Assembly (NCBI GenBank): GCA_003116875.1
Contig: BCKT01000009.1
Coordinates: forward strand, 806,001-870,000
Length of the DNA stretch: 64,000 nucleotides
Reading direction: 5' to 3'
From: Takashimella koratensis
Taxonomy: Eukaryota; Basidiomycota; Tremellomycetes; Trichosporonales; Tetragoniomycetaceae
The notes beneath the pieces were generated by a model. It saw only the letters and a list, made by a program, of their open reading frames with translations. It had not been told where the DNA came from and ran no database searches. The position numbers and the translations under genes are program-made. This document shows, piece by piece, positions 21,818-33,549 of the stretch. Position 1 is the stretch's first letter. The number at the start of each line of letters is the position of its first letter.

Positions 21818-22436
21818 GTCCAGTGGTAGGAGAAGAATGATAGGAGGGGTGAAGACCGATCGACCAAGGGAGTTGGGTAGGTCAGAATCGGTGGTCAAAG
21901 ACGTCAACGACAACAACAACAATCGGAAATGAGATGGTGGATAAGAAAGAAGTGAGAAAATTAACCCGTCAAAAAAAAAATATTATTTAGAGGGAATTTG
22001 TCCCGCCGCTGAGTTAGTGGAGCGCAGCCTGGGTGTGCGAGGTGAGTGGGTGGAAAGGATTGGTGCAACAAGATGCTGGAGAGAGAGGGGGAGATGGAGA
22101 TGGAGAAGAAAAGAGAGATGGTCATCAGCAAATGATTCATATCATATCGGGTATTGATTGACCAAGCTTGGACACAGACACACAAGACTGCAGCCAGTAC
22201 GATGGATCCATCCATCCACACACACACACACACACACACACATCCATCTCGGATCCACAGCCAAACCTTCCATCCAAATATCACTATCCGCCGTCCTTTT
22301 GTTTTCCCTCTTTTTCACAACCATCCCCCACCCCTCACGTGACTTTACCCCTGTCAACCTCCACCATTGAAAAGATTTTGAGCGGTTGATTGTCTGTTGC
22401 ACTCAGTACACCTTGACCCATCCATCCATCTCAACG
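21818..22436. promoter_or_regulatory. Divergent promoter region of the bromodomain gene and BMS1
   Basis: About 620 bases with no gene supported. It holds a (CA)n microsatellite at 22217-22242, CATC-rich stretches and CACGTG at 22337-22342, an E-box-type palindrome just upstream of BMS1. Function is inferred from position. Confidence 0.45.
22217..22242 (+). repeat. (CA)n microsatellite
   Basis: About thirteen CA dinucleotides in the shared promoter region of the bromodomain gene and BMS1. Confidence 0.9.
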
Positions 22437-25400
22437 ATGGACAAGCCTCAGAAGGCACATCACAAGCCCTCGGCCGGGTCCAAGGCGTCGAAGAAAGATG
22501 CCGCAAAAGGCATCGACCGCACAGGCGGGAAATCCTACAACCCAAAGGTAAGTGCTGGACCTCTATCACCTCCCAACCAAGATCTCATCTTCTTTGGGTT
22601 CCTTGTTGACACGGTGCATTTGTGCAGGCTTTTACCTCGCAATCATGGCGATCGGGTAACCTCGCCGCGCGGAGGACCGCAGAGAAGGACCAGAAACGTC
22701 TCCATGTCCCACTTGTCAACCGTAACCCCGAGGAACGCAAGGTCACCTCGGAGAAAGGGAAAGGGATGGACGAGGGCCGACTCCCGCCACCGCCTATCGT
22801 TGTCGGTATCGTTGGTCCTCCAGGTGTGGGTAAAACCACACTGATGCGGTCTCTTGTCCGAAGATACACCAAACATAACCTCGGGCAACCGCAGGGACCA
22901 GTTACCGTTGTTTCGGGAAAGACGAGGCGTATTACCTTTGTTGAATGTGGGAATGACTTGAACAGTATGGTCGACGTCGGCAAGGTCGTCGATCTGGTCT
23001 TGCTCATGATTGACGGTAGCTTTGGCTTTGAAATGGTGAGTTTCGTCAAAATGCATTTGAATATCTCAGCACGACCAACCACTAAAAATGGCTCCAGGAA
23101 ACCTTTGAGTTTCTGAACATCCTCCAATCCCATGGTTTCCCCAAAGTCATCGGCCTCCTTACCCACCTCGACCTCATCAAGAAACAATCCACCCTCAAAG
23201 ACACCAAAAAACGGCTCAAGCACCGATTCTGGACCGAGATTTATCAAGGCGCGAAGCTCTTCTCCCTCTCGGGCGTGATCAATGGTCGATACCCTGATGC
23301 CGAGATCAACTTGCTTTCTCGATTCATCTCAGTCGTCAAGTTCCGACCTTTGATTTTCCGCAACCAACACCCGTACCTTATCGCAGACAGGTTGCAGGAT
23401 CTTACCCCTCGCGAGGCAGTCCGTGAGAACCCAAAAGTCGATAGGACAATCACGCTGTACGGGTACCTCCGTGGGCCCAACCTCCCTGCTCGTAACGCCA
23501 AGATTCACATTCCAGGCGCTGGAGATCTCGAGGTGAAAGAGGTCGAACGATTGGCAGACCCGTGTCCCTTGCCTACCCTTGAGAGTGAACGGAGAAGGAG
23601 GATGGGCGAGAAGGCCAAGCTCATTCACGCGCCAATGAGTGACGTCGGCGGCGTTATGTACGACAAGGACGCGGTCTACGTCAACGTCCCAGGATCATTT
23701 ACTCGTGGAGGTGACGGTAAGTGCGGCTGTGAGCAACGGGATAGTTCAACAGCTGATTCAGTTCTCAGCTCCCCAAGGAGAGGGCGAGCGTATGGTGATG
23801 GACCTCCAAGATGCTTCGACGACATTCGGCGAAGGTATCCAAAACTCGCAGATCAGGTTGTTCGGCTCCTCGTCTGCCCCGCTAGACGTTTCGCGAGAAC
23901 GTCGGCGCGCCGAACCTCGATCCGGTGGGCCGATGCTCGGTTCTGCGGGGGACGACGAGTACGACGAGGATGATGAAGACGCCGAGGACTTTGACGAGGC
24001 CGATTTTGATGATGAGGACGGCGAAGGGGGCGAGTTTGGAGCGAACGATGAGAGCGATGAGGGTGACGTCGCGTATGCCGAGTCAGACGAGGAGAACGAT
24101 TTGGACCAAGCGGTTGGGTTCGAGCAGGATAACCGATTCGACGTCGCCGATGAGGACGACGACGAAGATGAGGAGGATGAAGAAGATGATGACGATGACG
24201 ACGCGCCGCGATGGAAGAGCAATCTGACTCAAAGGGCCACTGCGAACCTTGCCAACAGGCGTCGCCAAGACCTCATGAGTCTCATCTACGCATCCGAATT
24301 ATCTCCTGACGAGATCGCTGCTGGCAAGACTCGCTCGTCCGCCTTGGATGCTGAGTCTTCGGTCGATGGCGAAGACTTTTTCCACGTCGCGCAGGAGGAC
24401 AACGCTGGCGACGAAGGCGACCAGGTCAAGGTGGCCATGGACAGCAAGGCGCTCGAAGCCAAATGGACCGACGAGGCGATGTTGGAGAAACTCCAGGGGA
24501 TGTTCATCTCGGGTGCGATGGGGGAGGGCGACGAGTACGAAGAGGAAGGCGGAGACTTTGAAGATCTCGAGGGCGGTGAAGGTGAAGGAGGGGAGGAAGG
24601 CGGGGAGGTCCCTTACGTTGGCGCGGTGCCTGACCACGCGGCGGCTCGACAAGCGGCAATGGAGAAAAAGAAAGCCGCGCTCGCGCACAAGTTTGACGAG
24701 ATGAACGACGACGTCTCAGACGACGAAGGAGAGAAGATGGATTTCTACGACGCTCAAAAGGCTGAAATGGCTCGACAGCGCGCTCTAAATGAAGCCGAGT
24801 TTGAGGGACTTGACGCGGATGCCCGAGCCCAGATCGAAGGTTTTAGGTCGGGGACGTATGTTCGGCTCGAGATTGAGGGTGTACCTTGCGAGATGGTGGA
24901 GCACTTTGATCCAAAGTTCCCAATCATCGTAGGAGGATTGTTACCTTCCGAAGAAGCGTTTGGGTTTGTCACTGTTCGTATCAAGCGACACCGTTGGTTT
25001 ACCCGAACTCTGAAGACGAACAACCCTCTGATCCTCTCGCTCGGATGGAGGCGGTTCCAGACCCTCCCCGTCTACCATCTCGACGACCACAGTATTCGAA
25101 ACCGAGTACTCAAGTACACTCCCGAGCACATGCACTGCTACGCGACATTTTATGGGCCCGTCTCTGCCCCAAACACGGGTTTCTGCGCATTCAACTCCCT
25201 TTCATCGGACGCACCAGGGTTCCGCGTATCAGCCACCGGCGTCGTCCTCGATATCGACCGGTCCACCAAGATCGTGAAGAAGCTTAAACTCACAGGAACT
25301 CCGTACAAGGTGTTTAAGAATACCGCGTTTATTAAAGACATGTTTGGGTCAGCGTTGGAAGTGGCCAAGTTTGAAGGAGCGAATATTAAGACAGTCTCGG

Positions 25401-26197
25401 GGATTAGAGGTCAGGTGAAGAGGGCGTTGGCGAAGCCTGATGGAGCGTTTAGGGCCACGTTTGAGGATAAGATCTTGATGTCGGGTAAGTCTACGTCGGT
25501 AGCTGTGCCTCTTAGACTCAGCTACCTCTCAGACTCAACATGGCTTGCTAACATGGTTCCCAGATATCATCTTCCTCCGTGCCTGGTACTCGATTGAGCC
25601 GAAACGGCTGTACAACCCCGTCACATCCCTCTTGTCCGCCGACAAGTCTTGGCAGGCGATGCGATTGACTGGCGAGATCCGACGTGACGAAGGTATCAAC
25701 ACGCCGAGTGACCCCAACTCTGCCTACCGCGTGAGTCTTTATCGGCCTCGCCTCTATTTTATCTGTTCGTTGCTGACATTTTACCCATTTGACAGAAAAT
25801 CGAGCGCACGACACGTCGTTTCAACCCTCTTCGAATCCCACGTAAACTCCAAGCTGCTCTTCCTTACGCCTCCAAGCCCCAAATCCTCAAACCGCAACGC
25901 AAGCCCACCTACCTTCAATCCCGTGCGGTCGTCATGTCGGATGAAGAGAAACGCGCTGTCAACCTTCTTCAACAGATCCAGAGTCTACGCAAGGACAAAG
26001 CAGCGAGACGAGCGGAGAAACAGGAGACTAGGAAAGAAGTGTATCGAAAGAAGAATGAAGGGAGTGAAGAGAGACTCGCGGAGAAGATTAGAGAGGAGAG
26101 GAAAAGTAGGATTAGGGATGAGGCTATTAAGAGAAAGAGAGCGGAGGCGAACGAGGGGGGAAGGAGAGGTGGAGGGAAACGGAAGCGTGACGAGTAA
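22437..26197 (+). CDS. BMS1: Ribosome biogenesis GTPase Bms1 (1140 aa)
   Basis: Six exons (22437-22547, 22628-23035, 23098-23716, 23769-25484, 25564-25730, 25796-26197), closing at 1140 codons. The basic N-terminus is followed by a GTPase domain with P-loop GPPGVGKTTL, FVECGND in the G3 position, and a THLDLI motif in the G4 position. The middle is a very acidic stretch (about residues 430-560). The C-terminal half has the AARP2CN/BMS1-TSR1 domains: FGFVTVRIKRHRW, 'RFQTLPVYHLDD', HCYATFYGP, FLRAWYSIEPKRLYNPV, and ends in a basic Arg/Lys coil. Bms1 delivers Rcl1 to the small-subunit processome in the nucleolus and is needed for 40S maturation. All expected domains are present at the usual length. 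Confidence 0.95.
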
Positions 26198-26583
26198 GGC
26201 CCAGGCTGGCCATTTGGTTACCGTGCTGGTAGAGGCGGAAGCAAAGAACTTTCATGCATCTTCGCCTAACCGTGAAACGAATGACCTCAATGACCTTCGT
26301 GCCTCTGCCCATCTATCGCCCGGACACCCCCCTCACCTAACCAGTTGAGCATGCGTAAACTTTGGTTCTCTGTAGCCTCGGAGCCGAGGGGGGTTGCAAA
26401 GCGGTGATGAGTTTGTATGCGTTCCATAAGTCTGCGGGTGTAAAGTGCCACACTCGTCCTGGTTGACGGGGACCCTGGTTCCGGTCACGTCCTCCACCGA
26501 CCGACCGATAATCTCGCGCATGTCTTCTCTCACCCTCCCATCCACCATCCATCCGCCAATTCGAGCATGCTTTCGACACGACC
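26198..26583. other. Intergenic between BMS1 and COG5
   Basis: About 385 bases; no gene supported. It should contain the BMS1 3' UTR and the COG5 promoter. Confidence 0.4.
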
Positions 26584-29500
26584 ATGAGTGAGACATTCAT
26601 CGGTACGTGTCTCCCTGCCCCTCTTCTCGCCCGATGATTCCTTCTTTCCCTTCACTCACCCTCCCTTGTTCTCCCCTCTCCCATCTCCCCGTTAACTTCC
26701 TAACTCGTCCAGATCACAAACCCTTCCTCTCGGACAAGTTCGAGGTCAACGACTACGCCAACGCCGTTCTCCAAGGCCGCGCGTATCGCCCCGACGATGA
26801 GGAGCCCGAGTCGTCCAAGAGCAATGGCAGGAGGGAGGGCGGAGAGAAGGGCGATTTAGGAGTCGAGGTAGCGAGGTTGAATTATGGGATTGTGAGTGAC
26901 TCGGTGGGGTAGGGCAGCTAGCTGGTTTCCAGTAGGACAGAGCTGACAGACCCTACAGGAGGATGTGACTCGACAGTTGCGACAGGAGGTGAGTCCAAGG
27001 CGATGATGATAGTAGATGCGTGCTCTTCACTACAACGGCAAAGCTCCCGAGGCTGAGCTGACCCTTCGCAGATCACAAACTCCTACCCACTTCTTCTTGC
27101 CCACTTGACCACATCCCTTGCGCTCTCTTCCCACCTCTCCCCTATCCGATCCTCTCTCGATTCTCTCTCCACCTCTATCGACCGCCTCCACACCAAGATC
27201 CACGTCCCTCACGACCACCTATCTGCCCTCGTCACGCGTCTCACTCTCGCCGCACAAGCGTCCGACCTCGCAAGACGGGCGGCCCGGTTCGTACTCGTCG
27301 CGCGTCGGCTGGAGGGGCAGATGGCCCGCTTGAAAGAGAACGCGGGAGAAACGGGTGCCGGCAAGGTGAAGGGGTTCGAACTGGGGAAAGAGAAGGAAAA
27401 AGAGGTCGTGGAGAAGGAGAATGAGATGGCCAAGGCAGCGTTGAGCGTCGCGGAGCTGGACGCTTTGTTGAATCCAGAAGCTGGGGAGGAGAATGCGATC
27501 GCTGCGAATGGGAATGGGAGCGAGGAATCTACCGAGGTCATCCCGCTCCAATCACTCGATTTCGTCCGCACATACGTTCCCCACGTCAACAACGCACGCG
27601 ACACCATCATCCGTGAGATGGAGAACATGGTCGTCAACGGTCTCGCCGAGCTCGATCAACCGCTGCTCTCGTCGTCACTACAGACTGCTCACAACCTCAG
27701 GCTCTTGCCTGATTTGGTCTCGAACTTGTTGGCCGACTTGAATGACGCGGTGACGTTGAGAGTTCAGCGCGCGTTTGATGTTGCTGCGATCGGTCGCGAG
27801 GTCGCGGGCAAAGGTAAGTTTGACCCGCACATTTTGCGCAACGAAATGGATCAATCCTTGTGGTAACGAACTGACCATACCCCTCTCTATTACAGAACCT
27901 CAGCACAGCGCGATCAAGTTTACCGCGCGCAAGTCCACCGAGCCCTCCGCGGCCGCCGCACCACAATGGGCCGCCGTCCTCTGGGCTCGTCTCGAACGAG
28001 TCATTGAGGATATCGCCAACTGCTGCATCAAAGTCTACACGCTGGAGAAGGTGTTGCGTGTGAAGAGGGATGCGGTAACGCATGTTGAGTTCTTGGATGA
28101 GGTTATGAAGGTGCGTAGGGCTTGGTGGGGGAGTCTGCTCGGTGTGGATCGAAGTCAGGATGGAGAAGGACATGGGAGTAGGCGCTGACGTTCGTACCGA
28201 CTGGGCAGAAGTTGGACGAGAAGCCGAGTTTTACCTTCTGGACGACACTCGCCAAGGCATTTGAATCGCAGAGCAAAGACACGAAATGTAAGTACAGGTA
28301 CTATGCCTACAGATATTGGGCCCCAACCTAACACCTGCACTCAGCGACGTGGTTGCAGCAAACACTGAGTACTGGCTACCCTCGACTTCTTCGTCTGTTT
28401 CACGACTTTTTCGCAAAGATTGCCGTGCACACGGATACCGTGTACACTCTTGACCACCAAAGGTGAGCTGCGTGTTCGCTCACTCACCTCTCGTCTCATG
28501 CTTTCGCATCTCTCCGCTCCATGACTGCCTGCACGTCGACCTTGACACGTGCTGATCTTCCCAGCCCCGAGACTGTCCTCGTCCTCCGATCCGTATCTTC
28601 CTTCGAGACACTCTACCTCTCTCGTTCGACATCGCGAATGAACGAAGTATCAACCAGTGCGATGGCGAGCTACCTCTCGGCTCGTGGGAACCCACCGGGC
28701 GCCGGCGAGGGCGTTACGATCGCTCGCACGATCACCAACGAGCTGGATTCAGCCCGGTTCGATCCCTTGCTTGTGCGCACGGTCGCCAGGAACGCGGTGA
28801 AGGTGTTGGATGGGCTGGTATCGCGTATTGATGGAGCGGTGAGTTATTTTTACGATTCACATCATGGTTCAGGCGTCCCCTTCGTAATTTGAGCAAAGCT
28901 GATAATCACGCTTCGATAACAGATTGTGAAAGACTTTACGGCAACGTCGCTCATTGGCCCATCAGCGACGCCTGCACAAACTATCAACGCCCAGTTTGTT
29001 AGCTGTCTGTACCACTGCCGGATCAACTTGTCCTACATCGAGCAGCAATTTGGCTCGAAGGTTGCTGAGATTCTTCACACATCTGTCAAGGTCAGTCCGT
29101 GAACTGTTCCCTCTCCATGTATCCACCGCCATTGAACCTGTGGAGACGAGTACACAGCTGACACGTGGATATGTTCAGTCCCTTGAAACGTCGTTCCATC
29201 GGATCTCCGACGCTCTCGACATTGCGCTCAAACGCGAAACAGCAGCAATCATTGCGCGTATCCACCGCGTGGACTTTTCAAAGCCTATGGACCCAATGGC
29301 GGGATCAACCTCGAGTCCATACATCCAGGACTTGACAGACAAACTTGCCTTTGTTCGATCTGAGATCTTGGGTCGAATGTCTCTGGGCGATTTCATGAAG
29401 GAATGGTACGTGCCTCGACAGCTGCGCTGGTGGGTTCAAAGCTGACAAGGTAACATTACTCGTGTATAGGGTGGTCAAGCTTAGCCAACATGTGATCCGG

Positions 29501-30077
29501 ACGTTCCTCCTACATGCGTCGATTGCTAGACCGCTGGGCGAAAGCGGTAGACTCAAGTTGACGAGTAACATGACGGAACTGGAGATGGCGCTGCAAAACT
29601 TGCTCATGACGGGTCAAGTCCAGGGTGTCAAGGGGGGAGTGAAGTTGGATAAGATCGGGGACGAGTATTTGGCACTGAGGTCGTTCCGGTGAGTGGGAAA
29701 AATCATACCATATAAGGGCAATCTTCTAACTTTCAAACTCGACACCCAGTCAACTGTTGTTCGCGGATAAGACGGCTCTCTCGAATCCCGTGGAGACGGT
29801 GCACCTCCCCACCCTCGTCGTATTACACCACGTCATTGTCCTCTCTTCGCTTAAACTCCCACATGAAGTCCACGGGTGGACTGAAGCAGAGTACGTCGCT
29901 TGGGTGGGGAAACATGACCCCGAGGAGGCCATGGCATTAGTGGAGAAAGACGTGGATGCACAAGTCGGTGCAGCGGGTGCAGGGTTGGGGAAGGATGAAG
30001 TGGATGCGGCGCGTTTGGTTAGAGAGGTCTTGGAGCATGCGCGGCATCATGAGGAGGCGACACCTAGCCCATCATAG
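26584..30077 (+). CDS. COG5: Conserved oligomeric Golgi complex subunit 5 (865 aa)
   Basis: Twelve exons (26584-26602, 26713-26891, 26959-26988, 27072-27813, 27896-28110, 28209-28287, 28345-28462, 28565-28838, 28923-29090, 29179-29405, 29470-29688, 29750-30077), all GT-AG and closing at 865 codons. The N-terminus has the COG5 signature around FLSDKFEVNDYANAVLQG, then the 'LNYGIEDVTRQLRQEI' region that in this family sits in a coiled coil, followed by long helical bundles typical of CATCHR tethers. Landmarks later in the chain include 'WAAVLWARLERVIEDIANC' and FWTTLAKAF. COG5 belongs to lobe B of the COG complex that tethers retrograde vesicles at the Golgi. Exon 3 is a micro-exon of 30 bases inside the coiled coil. 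Confidence 0.9.
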
Positions 30078-31498
30078 ATAGTTGGACAGTAGGAGTTGGC
30101 TGTGTCAAGGACAGGAGAGATACATAACGGGAAGGATGATCGGTCTTCCAGCACAATCGGTTCCATGAGGTCGTACTCGGATTTGCTAATGTACCAATGT
30201 ACTGCACACTCCACCTATGGCCGTGAACTTGGCTTCTCTATCTACACTGCGCTGTACACAATCTTTTACTCGCTTCCGATCGGAACTATGGGTAGCTGAC
30301 GATAAGCCTCATCTAATAAAAGAGCAAGACCAATCAGTCTCCAGGCGGTCACACAACTTATTACGTGAGACGCAAAGAAAACTCTTCCTGTGGAATTTCA
30401 ACGAATTCTTCTCCGACAACTTTGAAAAAAAGCACGTTGCTGTAGATCCGTGGCTCGGGGCTATCATGCTGCGGGACAGCAATGCTTTCACTGACAATTT
30501 TTCAAAGTGGCTTGGGAACCAGGTCCCTGTTCCTCGTCATTGGTCTCACCGCAGCTCGACTCCAGCCAGCGTTGTCCCATTTCACCTTTTGAACCATGAC
30601 ACCGAGAACAACTGCCCTCTCCGAAGCCGCGGGGGACTGTTGCTAATGTCAATGACTCTTTTTTATGAACGTTGCAGAAGAAAGCGGGGGATCACCATGT
30701 CAACGGATAACGTACAGTATCAGCAAGGACTTCAACTACAATGCAATGTTTTTTTTTGCGGCCCCAAGTGTCGCCCCCTTCGAAAATTGCGCTTAGCTGA
30801 TCGGCTTGATCACGAGAAAAGGCGGCAAGTGCAGCGTCTCCATCTCGTATGCCGAGGACATCAAAGTTTGGGGCACCCGGACGTTCACGGCACGAGGTGT
30901 GGGCAAACTGTTCGAGCCATTCCGAGGTTGGATGAACGAGCTGATCTTTCCCCGATTAGCGCGGTAGCTGAACGAAACGATCTTGCAGGATGGTTCCTAC
31001 AAAGATCACTGATCGGGGTACCCGTACAATGAGAGGCACGCATTTGGCGTCCGAAGTCACGACTAGTCTTGAGAACGCTTGAACATGACTTTGTGTCATG
31101 GCCAATGATTCAATGAGAAGGGTCAGAGAACGCCCAGAAGACCCAGGCATGAGCTTACCTCGTGGACGAAAGCGAGTTCGGTCTTGACGGGGTTCTGATA
31201 GTGGTGGATGATGCGAACGTGAGGTGAGAAAACGCGATGACGAAAGACGATAGCAGTAGGCGCGCCAAAGGACCTGCTGTGTGAAGAGAGTTCAGAGTTT
31301 TGAGTCGTGTGTTCCCAGGCCCAGCGCCTACTGATGACGCATGTGTGTGGGTCTGTGCGTCTGTGTGTGTGTGTGTGTGGCAAACACTGCCTCGTCCCTA
31401 TCTTCCAACCTGCCCATCAACCCTCTCTCCCATCGTACTCAATTCTGGTCCATAACACTACCACCACCATCCTCACACCCGGTACCTCACCCCACGCA
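30078..31498. other. Intergenic region with gene relics
   Basis: No intact gene. Two short stretches look like old coding sequence. On the plus strand, 30804-30962 reads LITRKGGKCSVSISYAED...VWGTRTFTARGVGKLF...GWMNELIFP and stops. On the minus strand, about 31280-31161 reads SFGAPTAIVFRHRVFSPHV and then 'IIHHYQNPVKTELAFVHE' before a GTAAGC donor-like site. Neither extends to a full gene and neither is recognised. The right end is the leader of the gene at 31499, with a (TG)n tract at 31362-31379. Confidence 0.3.
31362..31379 (+). repeat. (TG)n microsatellite
   Basis: Nine TG dinucleotides about 120 bases upstream of the start codon at 31499. Confidence 0.85.
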
Positions 31499-32542
31499 AT
31501 GCCTCCCGCAGTCCAGCAGAAGCTCCGCTTCTCCAGCTACAACGATACTATCGAAAGTGTCCTCAAGGACGGCGCGAGTCGCGAAGCCATCTTCATCGGC
31601 ACCGTCATGGACCACAAGTACCTCACCAACCCCAACCGCGCGAGTTGGATGAACCGCGTTCACGCCAACGACGAGTGGCTCAAGCGCTACGCCAAGGCGT
31701 GCACGCCCGTCGAGCTCAACGAGTCTCGCCGTGTGGGCAGGAACTCCGATCTGAACGTCGGGCTCTTGGGCATCAACCACACCGGTGGGGAAGCGGTGCA
31801 AGAGAGCTACACTATCACCTCGAACGGCAAGTGCGACGTCTGGGAGATGGTCGAAGTCGAAGTTGCGTTGAACGCCTTGTCCACCTACAACCACGAAGCG
31901 CTGGAACAGCTCTTCACTCGTGTTCCCGACTCGTCCGACAAGGCCAAGTTTTACGTCGTCACCCGCGTCTACATGGCCAAGGCGTGGACTTACACCCGTG
32001 ACGTAACGGAAAACGATGACCACTCCACTGGCGTCGGCTTGCCCATCGGTGCTGCCCTTACTCTCGCGACCAACGCGATCGCGGTTGCCCATGGCTCTCC
32101 TACCGGCCCTATCCCTACCGGTACCCTCGACAGGATCAACGCCGAAGTCAACACCACCACCCACACCACCAACGAGGCGCACGGGATCACCAAGACCGAA
32201 GAGCTCAAAGCCGCCAAGGTCAACTATTTCTTCGCCGAGCGTGTCAAGTGGGCTAACGGGGTGAAGAAGTGGAAGCGCATCTTCCGCAACAAGGCGAAGA
32301 TGAGGGGCAGCGACGACGAAGGAGAGGGGAAGAAGGAGTGCGAGGAGGGGGAGAAAGATAACAAGGTGGAAGAAGGGAAGGACAAGGGGGTTGGGCAGGG
32401 TGAGGAAGAGGAGGACGAGGTCGACGACGAAGATGATGACGAGGATGAACCCGAAGACGACGAACTACTTCACGGCTGGTTCCCGTTCCCCGCCGATGTT
32501 ATCGCCCTGCAGACCACTACCGAGGATGCAGAGGAGCAGTAA
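31499..32542 (+). CDS. Hypothetical protein, possibly gasdermin-like (347 aa)
   Basis: Intronless, 347 codons from the ATG at 31499 to TAA at 32540-32542, with strongly C-ending codons suggesting good expression. The first 270 residues look folded: a short N-terminal segment 'IESVLKDGASREAIFIGTV', a central region with alternating beta strands, and the segment LEQLFTRV...FYVVTRVYMAKAWTYT. An acidic, low-complexity tail of about 60 residues follows, and the chain ends with a tryptophan-containing segment. The strand pattern 'YVVT.V', flanked by polar beta hairpins and a Gly-rich loop (GVGLPIGAA), resembles the pore-forming domain of fungal gasdermin-like proteins, a cell-death effector family. 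That is a by-eye likeness only. There is no catalytic motif, signal peptide or transmembrane helix. A shortened paralog lies at 33211. Confidence 0.5.
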   Translation: MPPAVQQKLRFSSYNDTIESVLKDGASREAIFIGTVMDHKYLTNPNRASWMNRVHANDEWLKRYAKACTPVELNESRRVGRNSDLNVGLLGINHTGGEAVQESYTITSNGKCDVWEMVEVEVALNALSTYNHEALEQLFTRVPDSSDKAKFYVVTRVYMAKAWTYTRDVTENDDHSTGVGLPIGAALTLATNAIAVAHGSPTGPIPTGTLDRINAEVNTTTHTTNEAHGITKTEELKAAKVNYFFAERVKWANGVKKWKRIFRNKAKMRGSDDEGEGKKECEEGEKDNKVEEGKDKGVGQGEEEEDEVDDEDDDEDEPEDDELLHGWFPFPADVIALQTTTEDAEEQ

Positions 32543-33210
32543 TTATTCCAAAGACGGGTGAGCTTCACCACACCACAGTTCAATGATTCAGCGCTGATCG
32601 TGATGCCACCTGAAAGACTAGGCCAATCCCAAGCCTACATCAAGACATTCGAGACAATGGTGACCACGCGTGGACGAGAGGGATTCAAAACAGTACCATT
32701 CGGCTGCAGGTTGGCAGTTTTCCACCTCATTATGCATTGTTTATAGATGTGTGTTACCTGGAAGACACTGGAAGAGACACCCTTGCATCCGCTCTCCGCT
32801 ATCCTCGGACGACGTCAATAGAGATCTACCGAATATATTAGCTACCTCGACCTTGCAAGGAGGTGACGTCGCGCTATCATTGCCTCCTGGCTGTGTCACT
32901 CAAAGGAGGGGCGGTGCCCTCAGTTCCAGCTTGCGATCCCTCTTTCGTCACTTTTCTCTCTCTGGCTCTCTTTACCTCTCCTTCACCAATATACCTCCCA
33001 GCCTCAGTTCAAGACATCGCTACCACTCGCCTACTGCTTCGCTCACCCTTTTGAACATCATAGGTGAGTCCACTGCCACCTGAGTCCTCCCTCCCGCTTT
33101 TTCCCACCCACCCTCGCCACCCAGTCCTCTCTCCTTCCCACGAATCAAAAAAGACCCTTGATTCTGAACAGACGTGTCACACCCATCGACTCCGCTCTTC
33201 GTGTATCCCC
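32543..33210. other. Intergenic between the two gasdermin-like paralogs
   Basis: No gene supported. The right half is a long pyrimidine-rich leader with a GTGAGT at 33063-33068 that could start a 5' UTR intron. Confidence 0.35.
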
Positions 33211-33549
33211 ATGTCTCCCGTCATCCCTGTAGACCGACCGCCTGCGTTCCCCCAGTCCGGCTCGATGCCTACCTCATCCCCCTCCATCGGATCCATCAGG
33301 GGGTCCCCCTCGCCCCTTTCCGAGCCCGGTCTCAAGCTCCCCGACGAGCGGAAAACACTCCCTCAGTACCTCGAGGACGGCGAGCTCCGCAAGAACATCT
33401 GGGTCGGTACCATCCTTGATCGCCGCTACCCGCTGTCGGGACTGACTGGCCACGAAGGCAGAGCACAGTTCACCTGGTCTTTGAGAGGTAGTCGAGAGCC
33501 GAGAAGTCGTAGATTGGCAGCCAAAAAGGCAGACGTAGATAACCACTGA
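33211..33549 (+). CDS. Truncated paralog of the 31499 gene (112 aa)
   Basis: ATG at 33211, stop at 33547-33549. After a Pro/Ser-rich start, the segment LPQYLEDGELRKNIWVGTILDRRYPL aligns in pattern with SVLKDGASREAIFIGTVMDHKYL of the 31499 protein (shared spacing of L..DG..R...(W/F)(V/I)GT(I/V).D..Y). The likeness ends at about residue 90 and the frame stops soon after, so only the N-terminal fifth of the domain remains. A GTAGTC at about 33488 could be a donor, but no second exon of the family is found downstream. It is either a truncated gene or a pseudogene; whether it is expressed cannot be told. Confidence 0.4.
   Translation: MSPVIPVDRPPAFPQSGSMPTSSPSIGSIRGSPSPLSEPGLKLPDERKTLPQYLEDGELRKNIWVGTILDRRYPLSGLTGHEGRAQFTWSLRGSREPRSRRLAAKKADVDNH

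Noticed and set aside
21327..21932. Plus-strand 201-residue open frame
   Set aside because: Lies opposite the first exon of the bromodomain gene; shadow of its Ser/Pro-rich coding.
23758..24222. Minus-strand poly-Ser open frame
   Set aside because: Shadow of the acidic stretch of BMS1.
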